Below, one piece after another: positions 43,915 to 51,975 of a DNA stretch of 64,000 nt. A model generated the notes under the pieces. That model searched no databases. It was not told the DNA's origin and was given only the letters and a program-made list of their open reading frames with translations. Made by a program: the position numbers and the translations under genes. Positions within the stretch are counted from its first letter, which is position 1. The number at the start of each line of letters is the position of its first letter. The DNA comes from an uncultured Clostridia bacterium (GTDB lineage Bacteria; Bacillota; Clostridia; Oscillospirales; Acutalibacteraceae), in the NCBI GenBank assembly GCA_947572385.1, contig CANPBX010000010.1, positions 1 through 64,000 on the forward strand, given 5' to 3'.

Positions 43915-45468
43915 TTAAAAGCTGTCAAACACAAATTTACCCGACTGGCTCAAGTCGCTCCCGGTCCACTCCTTGTCCCCGCTCGTACCGGGCTTCAGGG
44001 CCGCGGAGGTCTCGCTCTTGTCGCAGAGGGACCAGTTGGCCCAGCTTATGCCACGCTTATCCAGGAAATCGAGCCACTGCCGGGACTCATCTATAAACAC
44101 CCCGCCGCTTCCGTCCGCGGCGCTTGTGCCCCACTCGCTGACGAACAGGGGGAGCCCGGCCTTTAAAGCGCTGTCAGCCCGGTCCCGGAGCCACTGTCCA
44201 TGGGTGCCGGCGTAGAAGTGGAGGGTATACATCAGGTTATCCCCAACGACCGGGTCGGCCGCCGCCAGGTGTACGTCCTGGCTCCAGGTGCTGCTGCCGA
44301 TCAGTATTATGCCCTTTTCCGAGTGCCTTCTGATAGTCTTTACCAGCTCTTCGGCATAGGGCTTGATATCCCTGGCCCAGTCCGCGCCGCCGTTTGGCTC
44401 GTTGCATATCTCATAGAGCACGGCGGGCTCGTCCTTATAGCGCTCGGCTATTTCGTCAAAGAAGGCCTTGGACTCATTGAGATGGTCCATAGGGTTGCCG
44501 TCGGAGAGTATATGCCAGTCTATGATCACATACATATCCTGCTTTATGGCCCTGTCAACAGCCCCGATCGCCTGCTGCTTCACAGTCTCCGGCTGGCTGA
44601 GGTATCCCCCCTCGCCGGTGTACATGGCTACCCTGAATAGATCAGCCCCATATTTTGCTGTGTTCCTTATGGACTGCTCACTGGTGTACTGCCCGAACCA
44701 GTGGAGGCCGTGGCTGCTCATGCCGTGCAGGGCAACGGGCTCGCCGTCTTCATTGCAGAGCTGTGTGCCCTTCACCTGGAGCCAGCCGTTTTCGCTGACA
44801 CCGCCGGAGATAGTCTCGACCGGCCCCGGCTCAGGTGGGCCCACAGGCTGACCGTCCATATATTTCAGCGCCCGCATGACTATGGCACAGGCCTCGGCAC
44901 GGGTGAGGCCGGACTTGGGCTTGAAGCGCCCCTTATCGTCCCCGGCAAATATCCCGCAGGAGTACCCGGCCAAGACGCTCTCGTAGTACCTGCCGTTAAG
45001 CTGTGAGAAGTCTGTCATCTTAGCGGACTCGGTGTTGTAGTCCCCGCGCTCGTCCGGCAAAAGGGCGCGCATGAGTATCTTTGCAGATAGCTCCCTGGTG
45101 ATGGGCTTTTCAAATTTCTCCCCGGCGGGCGGTATCTCGTCCCAGTCGTACCAGCCGCGGCTGAGCCCCGCGGACATAAATGTCGAGGCCCAGTGCCCGG
45201 AGCCTGAAGGTCCGCCGGTTATACCGGCGCAGCGGGCCACGATAGTTACGAACTGGGCGGCGGTGATGGTATCGCCGGGATGGAACCTGCCGTCGCCGCA
45301 GCCGCTTATAAGGCCCCTGGCTGCCAGCTCCTTCACGTCGTTTTTATACCAGCTCCCGGCCTTTACGTCGGGGAAATCAGGCGCGGCGGCATTTGCAGGG
45401 GCTCCTGAGATAAACACCAGCGCCAGGGACATTACGGCGCTCAGGGCCCTTGTAAGTATTTCGCTCAT
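43915..45468 (-). CDS. secreted SLH-domain GH5 endoglucanase
   Basis: This 517-residue protein has a signal peptide (about residues 1-28, ending near ANAAA). Two or three S-layer-homology repeats follow (FPDVKAGSWYKNDVKELA, and a segment with LTRAEACAIVMRAL) and would attach it to the cell wall. Residues about 215-500 are a GH5 barrel with acid/base Glu in YEICNEPNG and nucleophile Glu in FVSEWGTS. It probably cuts beta-1,4-glucans at the cell surface. The start ATG 45468 is seven bases after GGAGG; the ATG two codons upstream is too close. Confidence 0.93.
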   Translation of the reverse strand: MSEILTRALSAVMSLALVFISGAPANAAAPDFPDVKAGSWYKNDVKELAARGLISGCGDGRFHPGDTITAAQFVTIVARCAGITGGPSGSGHWASTFMSAGLSRGWYDWDEIPPAGEKFEKPITRELSAKILMRALLPDERGDYNTESAKMTDFSQLNGRYYESVLAGYSCGIFAGDDKGRFKPKSGLTRAEACAIVMRALKYMDGQPVGPPEPGPVETISGGVSENGWLQVKGTQLCNEDGEPVALHGMSSHGLHWFGQYTSEQSIRNTAKYGADLFRVAMYTGEGGYLSQPETVKQQAIGAVDRAIKQDMYVIIDWHILSDGNPMDHLNESKAFFDEIAERYKDEPAVLYEICNEPNGGADWARDIKPYAEELVKTIRRHSEKGIILIGSSTWSQDVHLAAADPVVGDNLMYTLHFYAGTHGQWLRDRADSALKAGLPLFVSEWGTSAADGSGGVFIDESRQWLDFLDKRGISWANWSLCDKSETSAALKPGTSGDKEWTGSDLSQSGKFVFDSF

Positions 45469-45501
45469 GAACATACCTCCCCTTTATTTACTGCGGCTTC
45501 T

Positions 45502-45530
45502 ATCATAGTACCGGGAGGCCCGGTTGTCAA
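45502..45530 (-). promoter_or_regulatory. promoter of the cellulase gene
   Basis: Minus strand: TTGACA (45525-45530), 17-bp spacer, TATGAT (45502-45507). Confidence 0.85.
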
Positions 45531-45560
45531 GTGGAGGGCATGAGTTTTTTCATGTCCCTA

Positions 45561-45607
45561 TTGACTTTTATACAGGGGATATGGTATGATAAGTTATACA
45601 AATCATA
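45561..45607 (+). promoter_or_regulatory. AbrB-type gene promoter with inverted repeat
   Basis: TTGACT (45561-45566), 18-bp spacer, TATGAT (45585-45590). The -10 is the left arm of an inverted repeat TATGAT/ATCATA (45602-45607) with an 11-bp spacer, a possible autoregulatory site. Confidence 0.6.
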
Positions 45608-45630
45608 CTTTTTTACAGGAGGGCAAAGCT

Positions 45631-45849
45631 ATGGGCAGGCCGGAGGGAAAGTACGCCTGGACAGTGACAGTGGGGGAGAAGGGGCAGATAGTGATACCAA
45701 AGCAGGCAAGGGAGGTCTTCGGTATCAAACCGGGGGACACTCTGATAGTCCTGGGGGACAGGGAGAGGGGGCTTGCCATACCGCCCAAGGCCCAGTTTGC
45801 AGAATTTACCTCAGCCGTATTTGGCACTGAGGCCGGGGATGAAAAGTGA
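45631..45849 (+). CDS. AbrB/SpoVT-type swapped-hairpin regulator
   Basis: This 72-residue protein has the SpoVT/AbrB fold: VTVGEKGQIVIPKQAREVFGI followed by KPGDTLIVLGD. It binds DNA as a dimer in known members. The start ATG 45631 follows AGGAGGGC. Its last 11 bases overlap the acyltransferase ATG, so the two are co-expressed. Confidence 0.88.
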   Translation: MGRPEGKYAWTVTVGEKGQIVIPKQAREVFGIKPGDTLIVLGDRERGLAIPPKAQFAEFTSAVFGTEAGDEK

Positions 45850-46917
45850 GGCGGCATTATTGAGAAAAGCTTATCTTGACAACCTTAGGGCGGGTACGGT
45901 CTGGCTGGTGGTGGCGTACCATGTGTGCTACCTTTATAACGGCGTGGGGATACTGGGGAATATCCCGGGCTCGCCAAATATCCCCGTTATGGACGCCGCC
46001 GCAAGTATTGTCTATCCATGGTTTATGGTGCTGCTGTTCACCATAGCGGGAATGAGCGCCCGGTACGCACTTAGTAAGCGCACGGCGGGCCAGTTTATCA
46101 GGGAGCGGGCCGTAAAGCTGCTGGTGCCCTCCACGCTGGGGCTTTTAACACTCCACTGGGTGACCGGCTGGCTGAACATCAAGCTGGGCGGCGGGCTTGA
46201 GTACATCCCTGGGCCGCTTGTCTATCCCATCTCCGCTCTCAGCGGCACCGGGCCCCTATGGTTTATACAGATGCTCTTTGTCTTCTCCTGCCTGCTGGTG
46301 CTTTTAAGAAAGCTGGACAAGGGGGACAGGCTATGGCGGCTGGGGGGAAGTGCGGGATGACGGCGCTGGTACTGCTGTGGCTGCCCATATTCCTGGGGGC
46401 GCAGGTGCTGAATATGCCGGTGCTCACCGTGTACCGCTTTGGGATATACTTTATAGCCTTTTTGATAGGCTACTGCATTCTGTCCCACGACAGCGCCCAA
46501 GAGAAGCTGTCAAAAAACTGTCTGCCCCTGGCGGGTGCGGCCGTTGTGTTCGGCATAGCTTATATGATGCTCTTTCACGGCAAAAACTTTGCAGAGCCCC
46601 AGTGCCTCAAAAATCATGTGACCAACATCTATCTCTGGCTTGCAGTGCTGGCGGTCATCGGCTGCGGAAGGAAGTTTCTGGACCGGGAGACCAGGCTCAC
46701 AAGGCTGATAGTCCACTCGAGCTATGGCATTTATATCCTGCACTACCCGGTGCTGCTGGCAGCAGGGTATCTGCTGTGTACATACTTGCAGCTTCCGGCG
46801 GCGTTGAACTATCTGATCGCCCTGCTGGCAGGGGTCATCATTACCCCCGCGCTGTACTGGCTGATAAAGCGGGTGCCGGTGATACGCTGGCTGGTGCTGG
46901 GGGCCAAAGGGCAATAG
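45839..46917 (+). pseudogene. acyltransferase 3 family protein split by a frameshift at a G6 tract
   Basis: The first frame (45839-46360) has DNLRAGTVWLVVAYHVCYLY with the family His and the helices up to GPLWFIQMLF. It stops after the run GGGGGG (46342-46347). The other frame resumes directly, with MTALVLLWLPIFLG and the C-terminal helices including HSSYGIYILHYPVLL, and ends at 46917. Adding one G to the run restores a single protein of about 358 residues, normal for the family. It could be a sequencing error, a mutation or phase variation. Confidence 0.8.
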
Positions 46918-47302
46918 ACGCGGCCTCGGGATAGTTGGACATGAGGGTCATGGCGTTCTCTGCGCTGAGATCCTCTGGGGAAACTACGGAGAGGCTCGCC
47001 TCGATGAAGGGACCGCCAAAAATATCGAGGCGGGTCGAGACCAGCTGTATATCCATATTTGTAAGGGCGCCGACTATCCTCTCCCGGGTATCGCCGCCCT
47101 TGTTCATATGAAGGAAGACCTTGCCCGCGTTGCTGCCGTTATGTATCCGCCAGCTTTTGTGGAAGAAAAACCGTATGCCCAAAAGCAGCGTGCTCCCAAT
47201 ACCAAGGGCCCGCATCCCGCGCTCATGGCCTGTTACCAGGCCGCAGAGGGCCGATAAATATGCGCGGAAGATAGTCGGCCGGTGTAAGCTGTATTCGCTC
47301 AT
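46841..47302 (-). CDS. hypothetical protein
   Basis: I do not recognise this 153-residue protein. The middle contains a short hydrophobic stretch (GIGSTLLLGIRFFF) and a region with NAGKVFLHMNKGGDTRERI that looks like an alpha/beta fold. The last 25 residues are Pro/Ala/Ser-rich and are antisense to the end of the acyltransferase gene. A good AAGGAG eight bases before ATG 47302 supports translation. Confidence 0.6.
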   Translation of the reverse strand: MSEYSLHRPTIFRAYLSALCGLVTGHERGMRALGIGSTLLLGIRFFFHKSWRIHNGSNAGKVFLHMNKGGDTRERIVGALTNMDIQLVSTRLDIFGGPFIEASLSVVSPEDLSAENAMTLMSNYPEAASIALWPPAPASVSPAPALSASTARG

Positions 47303-47443
47303 GATAAACGCTCCTTGAGGGTGTTTCCCGTTATTGCACACATATCAACGGCGTATTTCAAGCGGCATATTCTAAAGCCGGGCAGCAATATTATTTATCT
47401 GGCTACGGCCTAAAGGAAAATACTGGCGCCCCCAATATGGTGC

Positions 47444-47477
47444 TTGACTTTTTCCCGAAAACCGGGTAATCTATAAT
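47444..47477 (+). promoter_or_regulatory. mgtE promoter
   Basis: TTGACT (47444-47449) with a 17-bp spacer to TAATCT (47467-47472). An overlapping TATAAT (47472-47477) is at 22 bp, so the former pairing is preferred. Confidence 0.65.
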
Positions 47478-47478
47478 A

Positions 47479-47699
47479 TATATGGGGCGCGGCCCCAGAT
47501 CAAGATAAAGCAGAGGTGAGCCAGGTGAACGGTCCACGAAGTAATGACAGCGCTGAACCCCGAGAACCCTACAGCGGCTCGCCTGTCAACATATATATAG
47601 TAAACATGTGCTGATTCGCGGGCGCGGCTCAATGGCTCCTGCGGGGCCGGTGCTGTATGCTTCTCATTTTACTCTAAAAAATGAAGGAGGTACACACCG
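47479..47699 (+). promoter_or_regulatory. structured mgtE 5' leader, not a recognised M-box
   Basis: The 220-nt leader can form an 8-bp helix GGTGAGCC (47515-47522) with GGCTCGCC (47576-47583) enclosing a conserved-looking core. CGGCCCC (47490-47496) can pair either locally with GGGGC (47484-47488) or over long range with GGGGCCG (47643-47649), which is switch-like. Near the gene CATTTT can pair with AAAATG beside the AAGGAGG ribosome site. None of the M-box landmarks I know is present. An ion- or metabolite-responsive element is an inference from position. Confidence 0.5.
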
Positions 47700-49058
47700 A
47701 TGGAAAACGATAGGATGACAGAACAGCTCCGGCGGCTTGAAGGGCTGCTGGAGGAGAGGAAATTCAGTGAGGCGGGGGCTATGGTGAAGGATATGAACCC
47801 TGCCGACGCCGCCGTGTTTCTGGACGAGCTTCAAGAGCAGAAAATGCCCCTTATGTTCCGGCTGCTGCCAAAGGAGCTGGCGGCTGATACCTTCGCCTAT
47901 ATGTCACCGGAGAGCCAGGAGGTCCTGGTGCGGGGCTTCAGCGACCGGGAGATGGAAGAGGTGATGGAGCAGCTGTTTTTGGACGACACGGTGGACATGA
48001 TAGAGGAGATGCCCGCCAACGTGGTGAAGAAGATACTGCGCCACGTAGACAGCGAGACCCGCCGGATGATAAACCAGGTGCTGAACTACCCAAGGGACAG
48101 CGCCGGGAGTATCATGACTATGGAGTACGTGGATCTGAAGCGTGGCATGACCGTCGAGCAGGCATTTGAGCGCATACGCCGCACGGGGGTGGAGAAGGAG
48201 ACCATCTATACCTGCTATGTCACCGACAGCAGGAGGAAGCTCCTGGGCATAGTCACAGTAAAGGATCTGCTGCTGGCAAAAAAAGACGAGGTTATCCGCA
48301 GCATAATGGAGACCAATATAAAGTACGTCAGCACCCATACCGACCAGGAGGAGGCTGCAAGGGCCCTGAGCAAGTACGACTTCCTGGCCCTGCCGGTCGT
48401 AGACGCCGAGGAGAGGCTGGTGGGCATAGTCACGGTCGACGACGCCATAGACGTTATCCAGGAGGAGGCCACTGAGGATATCGAGAAGATGGCGGCTATT
48501 GCCCCGTCAGACAGGCCGTATATGAAAACCGGCGTGTTCGCCACCTGGCGCAAGCGCGTGCCCTGGCTCCTGTTCCTTATGATATCCGCCACATTTACGA
48601 GCGGCATACTGGCCTCCTTTGAAGGGGCGCTGGCTGCCAGCATGGTGCTCACAAACTTCATACCCATGCTCATGGACACAGGCGGCAACTCCGGGGGCCA
48701 GAGCTCGGCTACCATAATCCGAGGGCTGTCCTTGGGAGAGATACAGTACAGGGACGTGCCGAAGGTGCTGCTCAAGGAATGCAGCGTGGCTATGCTCTGC
48801 GGCGGGACGCTGGCCCTTGCGAACTTTGTGAAGCTGCTGGTCATAGACAGGGTCTCCCTGACGGTGGCGGCGGTGGTGTGCGTAACGCTTGTAGCCGCCA
48901 TACTGGTGGCAAACCTGGTGGGCAGCAGCCTGCCCATATTGGCAAAGCGCCTGGGGCTGGACCCGACTGTTACCGCAAGCCCGCTTATCACCACTATCGT
49001 GGACGCGGTCGTGCTGATGATCTACTTCAATGTTGCCAAGGCAGTTCTGGGAATTTAA
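47700..49058 (+). CDS. mgtE: magnesium transporter MgtE
   Basis: This 452-residue magnesium channel has the N-terminal superhelical domain (AAVFLDELQEQKMPLMFRLL), two CBS domains (about residues 135-255, with VTVKDLLLAKKDE and VTVDDAIDVIQEEATEDIEK), and a five-helix pore. The pore contains the ion-selectivity region PMLMDTGGNSGGQSSATIIRGL. The cytosolic domains gate the channel by intracellular magnesium. GAAGGAGG precedes the ATG. It is a monocistronic unit behind the structured leader. Confidence 0.97.
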   Translation: MENDRMTEQLRRLEGLLEERKFSEAGAMVKDMNPADAAVFLDELQEQKMPLMFRLLPKELAADTFAYMSPESQEVLVRGFSDREMEEVMEQLFLDDTVDMIEEMPANVVKKILRHVDSETRRMINQVLNYPRDSAGSIMTMEYVDLKRGMTVEQAFERIRRTGVEKETIYTCYVTDSRRKLLGIVTVKDLLLAKKDEVIRSIMETNIKYVSTHTDQEEAARALSKYDFLALPVVDAEERLVGIVTVDDAIDVIQEEATEDIEKMAAIAPSDRPYMKTGVFATWRKRVPWLLFLMISATFTSGILASFEGALAASMVLTNFIPMLMDTGGNSGGQSSATIIRGLSLGEIQYRDVPKVLLKECSVAMLCGGTLALANFVKLLVIDRVSLTVAAVVCVTLVAAILVANLVGSSLPILAKRLGLDPTVTASPLITTIVDAVVLMIYFNVAKAVLGI

Positions 49059-49070
49059 TATTTTTACCCC

Positions 49071-49099
49071 TTGCACAATATTTTTTTCCATGATATAAT
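49071..49099 (+). promoter_or_regulatory. promoter of the oxidoreductase/nucleoside hydrolase operon
   Basis: TTGCAC (49071-49076), 17-bp spacer, TATAAT (49094-49099). Confidence 0.8.
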
Positions 49100-49113
49100 T
49101 TAACTGAGCACCA

Positions 49114-49141
49114 AATACCGGCCAAATTTCCGGCCGGTATT
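49114..49141 (+). promoter_or_regulatory. 10-bp hairpin in the 5' leader
   Basis: AATACCGGCC (49114-49123) pairs perfectly with 49132-49141. It starts about eight bases after the predicted transcription start and is followed by AT-rich but not T-only sequence. It is a possible attenuator, mRNA stabiliser or operator. Confidence 0.6.
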
Positions 49142-49180
49142 ATTATAATAAAATAAAAACAAATTATGGAGGAATGTACT

Positions 49181-50302
49181 ATGTCTAAGATAGTTAATGT
49201 GGCTATCGTGGGCTGCGGCGGCATGGGCGGCGGCCACGCTGTAGCCATTGCCACAGGCAGCGGCCAGGCCCTCTGGATGACCGACGGCTCAAAGGGCCGC
49301 GAGCTTGCCCCCGGCGATACCGATCTAAAGACGAAGATGGCCCTCTCCGGCACATTTGATGTAAAGGAGGAGCGCCAGGAATGGGCCCGCAGACAGGGCT
49401 TTAACACATATAACAGCTTCGAGGAGATACTTGATGACCCACAGGTAGACGTGGTGCTGGTGGCTACGCCCAACGACAGCCACAAGGAGCTGAGCATACG
49501 GGCTATGAAGGCCGGCAAGCATGTGCTCTGTGAGAAGCCGGTCATGATGAACAGCAAGGACTTTGAGGATGTGCTTGAGGTCGCAAAGGAGACCGGCAAG
49601 GTGTTCTATCCCCGGCAGAACCGCCGCTGGGACAAGGACTACCTCACCATGAAGAAGCTCTTTGAGGAGAAGACCCTGGGCGAGGTGTTCCATATAGAGT
49701 CCCGCTACCACGGCAGCCGCGGCATACCCGGCGACTGGCGCGGCATCAAGGAAAAGGGCGGCGGCATGATGTTCGACTGGGGCGTACACCTGCTGGACCG
49801 CATGGTGATGATGGTCCCCGGGAAGATAAAGACTGTATATGCCCGCATGACCCACGTCACCAACGACGAGGTCGACGACGGCTTCATCATGAATATGACC
49901 TTCGAGAGCGGCATTACCGCCACGGTGGAAGTGGGCACCTGCAACTTCATCGGCCTGCCCCATTGGTACATGACCGGCACCAAGGGCACCGCCATCATCC
50001 AGGATTTCCAGGACAAGGGCCATATGGTGCTTCTGCGCAGCTGGGAGGACAAGGACGCCACCCCGATCCTCATGGGCGAGGGCCTCTCCAAGACCATGGC
50101 CCCCCGCAGCAGCGAAACCATGGACGATATGCCCCTGCCGGACTTTACCTATGACCGCAACGAGCTCTATTCCAACGTCTGCGACGTTGTGCTGGGACAG
50201 GGCGAACAGATAGTGAAGAATGAGGAGGCCCTGCGTATCCTGAAGCTGATGGAGGCCGCGCTGGAGTCCGACAGGAGAGGTACATCCGTTGAATTCGAGT
50301 GA
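49181..50302 (+). CDS. Gfo/Idh/MocA-family oxidoreductase
   Basis: This 373-residue NAD(P)-dependent sugar or inositol dehydrogenase-type enzyme has the Rossmann motif AIVGCGGMGGGHA near residue 8, and GKHVLCEKPVMM with the catalytic EKP lysine. GGGMMFDWGVHLLD holds the Asp/His that act on the substrate. The start ATG 49181 is eight bases after GGAGG; the ATG at 49166 has no site. The next gene overlaps its end, suggesting a pathway acting on a ribosyl or sugar compound. Confidence 0.9.
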   Translation: MSKIVNVAIVGCGGMGGGHAVAIATGSGQALWMTDGSKGRELAPGDTDLKTKMALSGTFDVKEERQEWARRQGFNTYNSFEEILDDPQVDVVLVATPNDSHKELSIRAMKAGKHVLCEKPVMMNSKDFEDVLEVAKETGKVFYPRQNRRWDKDYLTMKKLFEEKTLGEVFHIESRYHGSRGIPGDWRGIKEKGGGMMFDWGVHLLDRMVMMVPGKIKTVYARMTHVTNDEVDDGFIMNMTFESGITATVEVGTCNFIGLPHWYMTGTKGTAIIQDFQDKGHMVLLRSWEDKDATPILMGEGLSKTMAPRSSETMDDMPLPDFTYDRNELYSNVCDVVLGQGEQIVKNEEALRILKLMEAALESDRRGTSVEFE

Positions 50303-51194
50303 GCTTATCAGGGCGCTGGGCGTACCCGAGGGGCCTGTAGACGTGGTGCTCGACACCGACACCTACAATGAGATAGACGACCAGTTTGCCATAGCCTACA
50401 TGATGCGCTCCCCGGAGCTGCGCGCCAAGGCCATCTACGCCGCCCCGTTCTTTAATGAGAACTCCTCCGGCCCCGAGGACGGTATGCTCAAGAGCTACGA
50501 CGAGATATTCAAGGTGCTGGAGCTGCTGGGGGAGAGGGCCGAGGTATATAAGGGCTCGCCGGAGTATCTGCCTGATGAGGTCACGCCGGTAAGGTCCCCC
50601 GCCGCCGAGGACCTCTGCCGCAGGGCAAAGGACTATAGCCCGGAGCGGCCACTCTACGTTGTGGCTATAGGCGCAATTACAAATATAGCCTCGGCCCTGC
50701 TTATGGACCCAAGCATAAAGGACAGCATAGTTGTGTCCTGGCTGGGGGGCCACGGCATGGACTTCCATGACACTAAGGAGTTCAACCTGATACAGGATGT
50801 TGCCGCCGCCAGGGTGGTAATGGGCAGCGGGGTGCCCTTTATACAGCTCCCCTGCTACGGCGTGGTGACATCTTTCTCCACCAGCCGCCCGGAGCTTGAG
50901 TATTGGCTAAAGGGCAAAAACCCCCTTGCCGACTACCTCTGCCGCAACACCATAGAGGCCGCGGAGAGCTACGCCTCCGGCACAGCCTGGAGCCGCGTTA
51001 TCTGGGACGTGACGGCGGTGGCCTGGCTCTTGAACCGGGAGGACCGTTTCATGCTCTCGCGCCTGCAGCCGGTGAGCCTGCCCGCCTATGACGGACAGTA
51101 CGAGCGCTGCCCCACGGCGCACCTTATGCGGTACGTCTACCATATCGACCGGGACGCCCTGCTCACGGACCTGTTTAAAAAGCTCACAGGCTGA
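50289..51194 (+). CDS. inosine/uridine-preferring nucleoside hydrolase-like protein
   Basis: This 301-residue protein has the calcium-binding DTDTYNEIDDQFA near the N-terminus, as in nucleoside hydrolases that cleave the N-glycosidic bond. It also carries VAIGAITNIASALL and WDVTAVAWLL with the second Asp region. The substrate is uncertain because this branch has many uncharacterised members. It starts with TTG 50289 inside the oxidoreductase 3' end, with GGAGAGG upstream. Confidence 0.85.
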   Translation: MNSSELIRALGVPEGPVDVVLDTDTYNEIDDQFAIAYMMRSPELRAKAIYAAPFFNENSSGPEDGMLKSYDEIFKVLELLGERAEVYKGSPEYLPDEVTPVRSPAAEDLCRRAKDYSPERPLYVVAIGAITNIASALLMDPSIKDSIVVSWLGGHGMDFHDTKEFNLIQDVAAARVVMGSGVPFIQLPCYGVVTSFSTSRPELEYWLKGKNPLADYLCRNTIEAAESYASGTAWSRVIWDVTAVAWLLNREDRFMLSRLQPVSLPAYDGQYERCPTAHLMRYVYHIDRDALLTDLFKKLTG

Positions 51195-51209
51195 GCCTGG
51201 AGAGCACAC

Positions 51210-51247
51210 AAAAAAGCCCGCCGTTCAGCCGAGAACGGTGGGCTTTA
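51210..51247 (-). terminator. terminator of the 6S-like RNA
   Basis: AAAGCCCACCGTTC pairs with GAACGGCGGGCTTT, followed by Ts on the minus strand. The inverted copy could also end the nucleoside hydrolase mRNA. Confidence 0.88.
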
Positions 51248-51416
51248 GTTTACAGGAAAACCCGCTTGACCGTAATGTGCGTCTCAATAACCTGCCTACA
51301 AAGGAAACAGGTGGGTGCCCTCCCGCATGGTTCACGCTCCCTTCTTCCAACCGCGGTCAAAGCCGGGCCGGGAGGTCTGCAATCCGCAGGCGGAGGGGGG
51401 CTCCCTAATTGATGAG
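51210..51416 (-). ncRNA. ssrS: 6S RNA-like transcript (ssrS candidate)
   Basis: This ~207-nt minus-strand unit has its own promoter and terminator and no reading frame. Strings fit my memory of 6S RNA: CCGCGGTTGGAAG, GGGAGCGTGAACC, and GGGCACCCACCTG closing a hairpin with CAGGT. ACCTCCCG pairs with CGGGAGG around the centre, consistent with a long rod. 6S RNA binds the housekeeping RNA polymerase. It lies just downstream of the DUF1292 gene on the same strand. Covariance-model confirmation was not possible. Confidence 0.65.
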
Positions 51417-51422
51417 TGTAGG

Positions 51423-51450
51423 GTTATATGTGCACAATTCGCGCATCAAG
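51423..51450 (-). promoter_or_regulatory. promoter of the 6S-like RNA
   Basis: Minus strand: CTTGAT (51445-51450), 16-bp spacer, TATAAC (51423-51428), just past the DUF1292 stop. Confidence 0.55.
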
Positions 51451-51474
51451 CAGGCTGATATGAGGAGCTCTATT

Positions 51475-51774
51475 CTACTCCTCGGGCTCGTCGTAATAGG
51501 CCTCGTTGAAGCGGGTCTCGAAGATCTCAGCCAGCTTATCCAAAAGCTCGTCGTCCTCGAGCTCCTGCAGCTGCTCTTCGCCGTCCTCCTCTATGACCTC
51601 GAAGATATAATAGGTCTCGGCGTCCGAGGCCATATCCTCAGGGTCCTGCCGGGTAGGGACCAGGGCCATAAAGTGGCCGTCGTCGGTCTCCAGCTCGTCA
51701 ATGATCTCAAACTCATGCTCCTGGCCCTCGTCGTCTATGAGGGTGATGAGGTCTGCTTCAAATCCAGTATCCAA
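51475..51774 (-). CDS. DUF1292 (YrzB-family) acidic protein
   Basis: This 99-residue, strongly acidic protein has LITLIDDEGQEHEFEIIDELE, YYIFEVIEEDGEE and a Glu/Asp-rich C-terminus, as in DUF1292. The family is widespread in Firmicutes and of unknown function. It starts with TTG 51774, eight bases after AAGGAG. Confidence 0.92.
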   Translation of the reverse strand: MDTGFEADLITLIDDEGQEHEFEIIDELETDDGHFMALVPTRQDPEDMASDAETYYIFEVIEEDGEEQLQELEDDELLDKLAEIFETRFNEAYYDEPEE

Positions 51775-51800
51775 AGTAACAGCTCCTTTCCGATACGCCT

Positions 51801-51829
51801 ATTGTACATAAAAACCTCCGGAAAGTCAA
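51801..51829 (-). promoter_or_regulatory. DUF1292 promoter
   Basis: Minus strand: TTGACT (51824-51829), 17-bp spacer, TACAAT (51801-51806). Confidence 0.85.
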
Positions 51830-51940
51830 GCTGAATTTTGCCGCCGGGAGATAATTTGCCCAGATCCCCTGCAAATTAGCCGCGTTCTGAGAGCTTTGTA
51901 ATATCTGGCAGAAATTTTTCAAAAAATTTCAAAAAAGCTA

Positions 51941-51969
51941 TTGACAAATCCGCGGGGGCGGTGTATAAT
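51941..51969 (+). promoter_or_regulatory. promoter of the ~590-nt RNA gene
   Basis: TTGACA (51941-51946), 17-bp spacer, TATAAT (51964-51969): an exact consensus at both boxes. Confidence 0.9.
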
Positions 51970-51975
51970 AAAGCC

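Noticed and set aside
47479-47699. M-box (ykoK) magnesium riboswitch
   Set aside because: The conserved M-box strings are not present despite the right neighbouring gene, so only an unnamed structured leader is reported.
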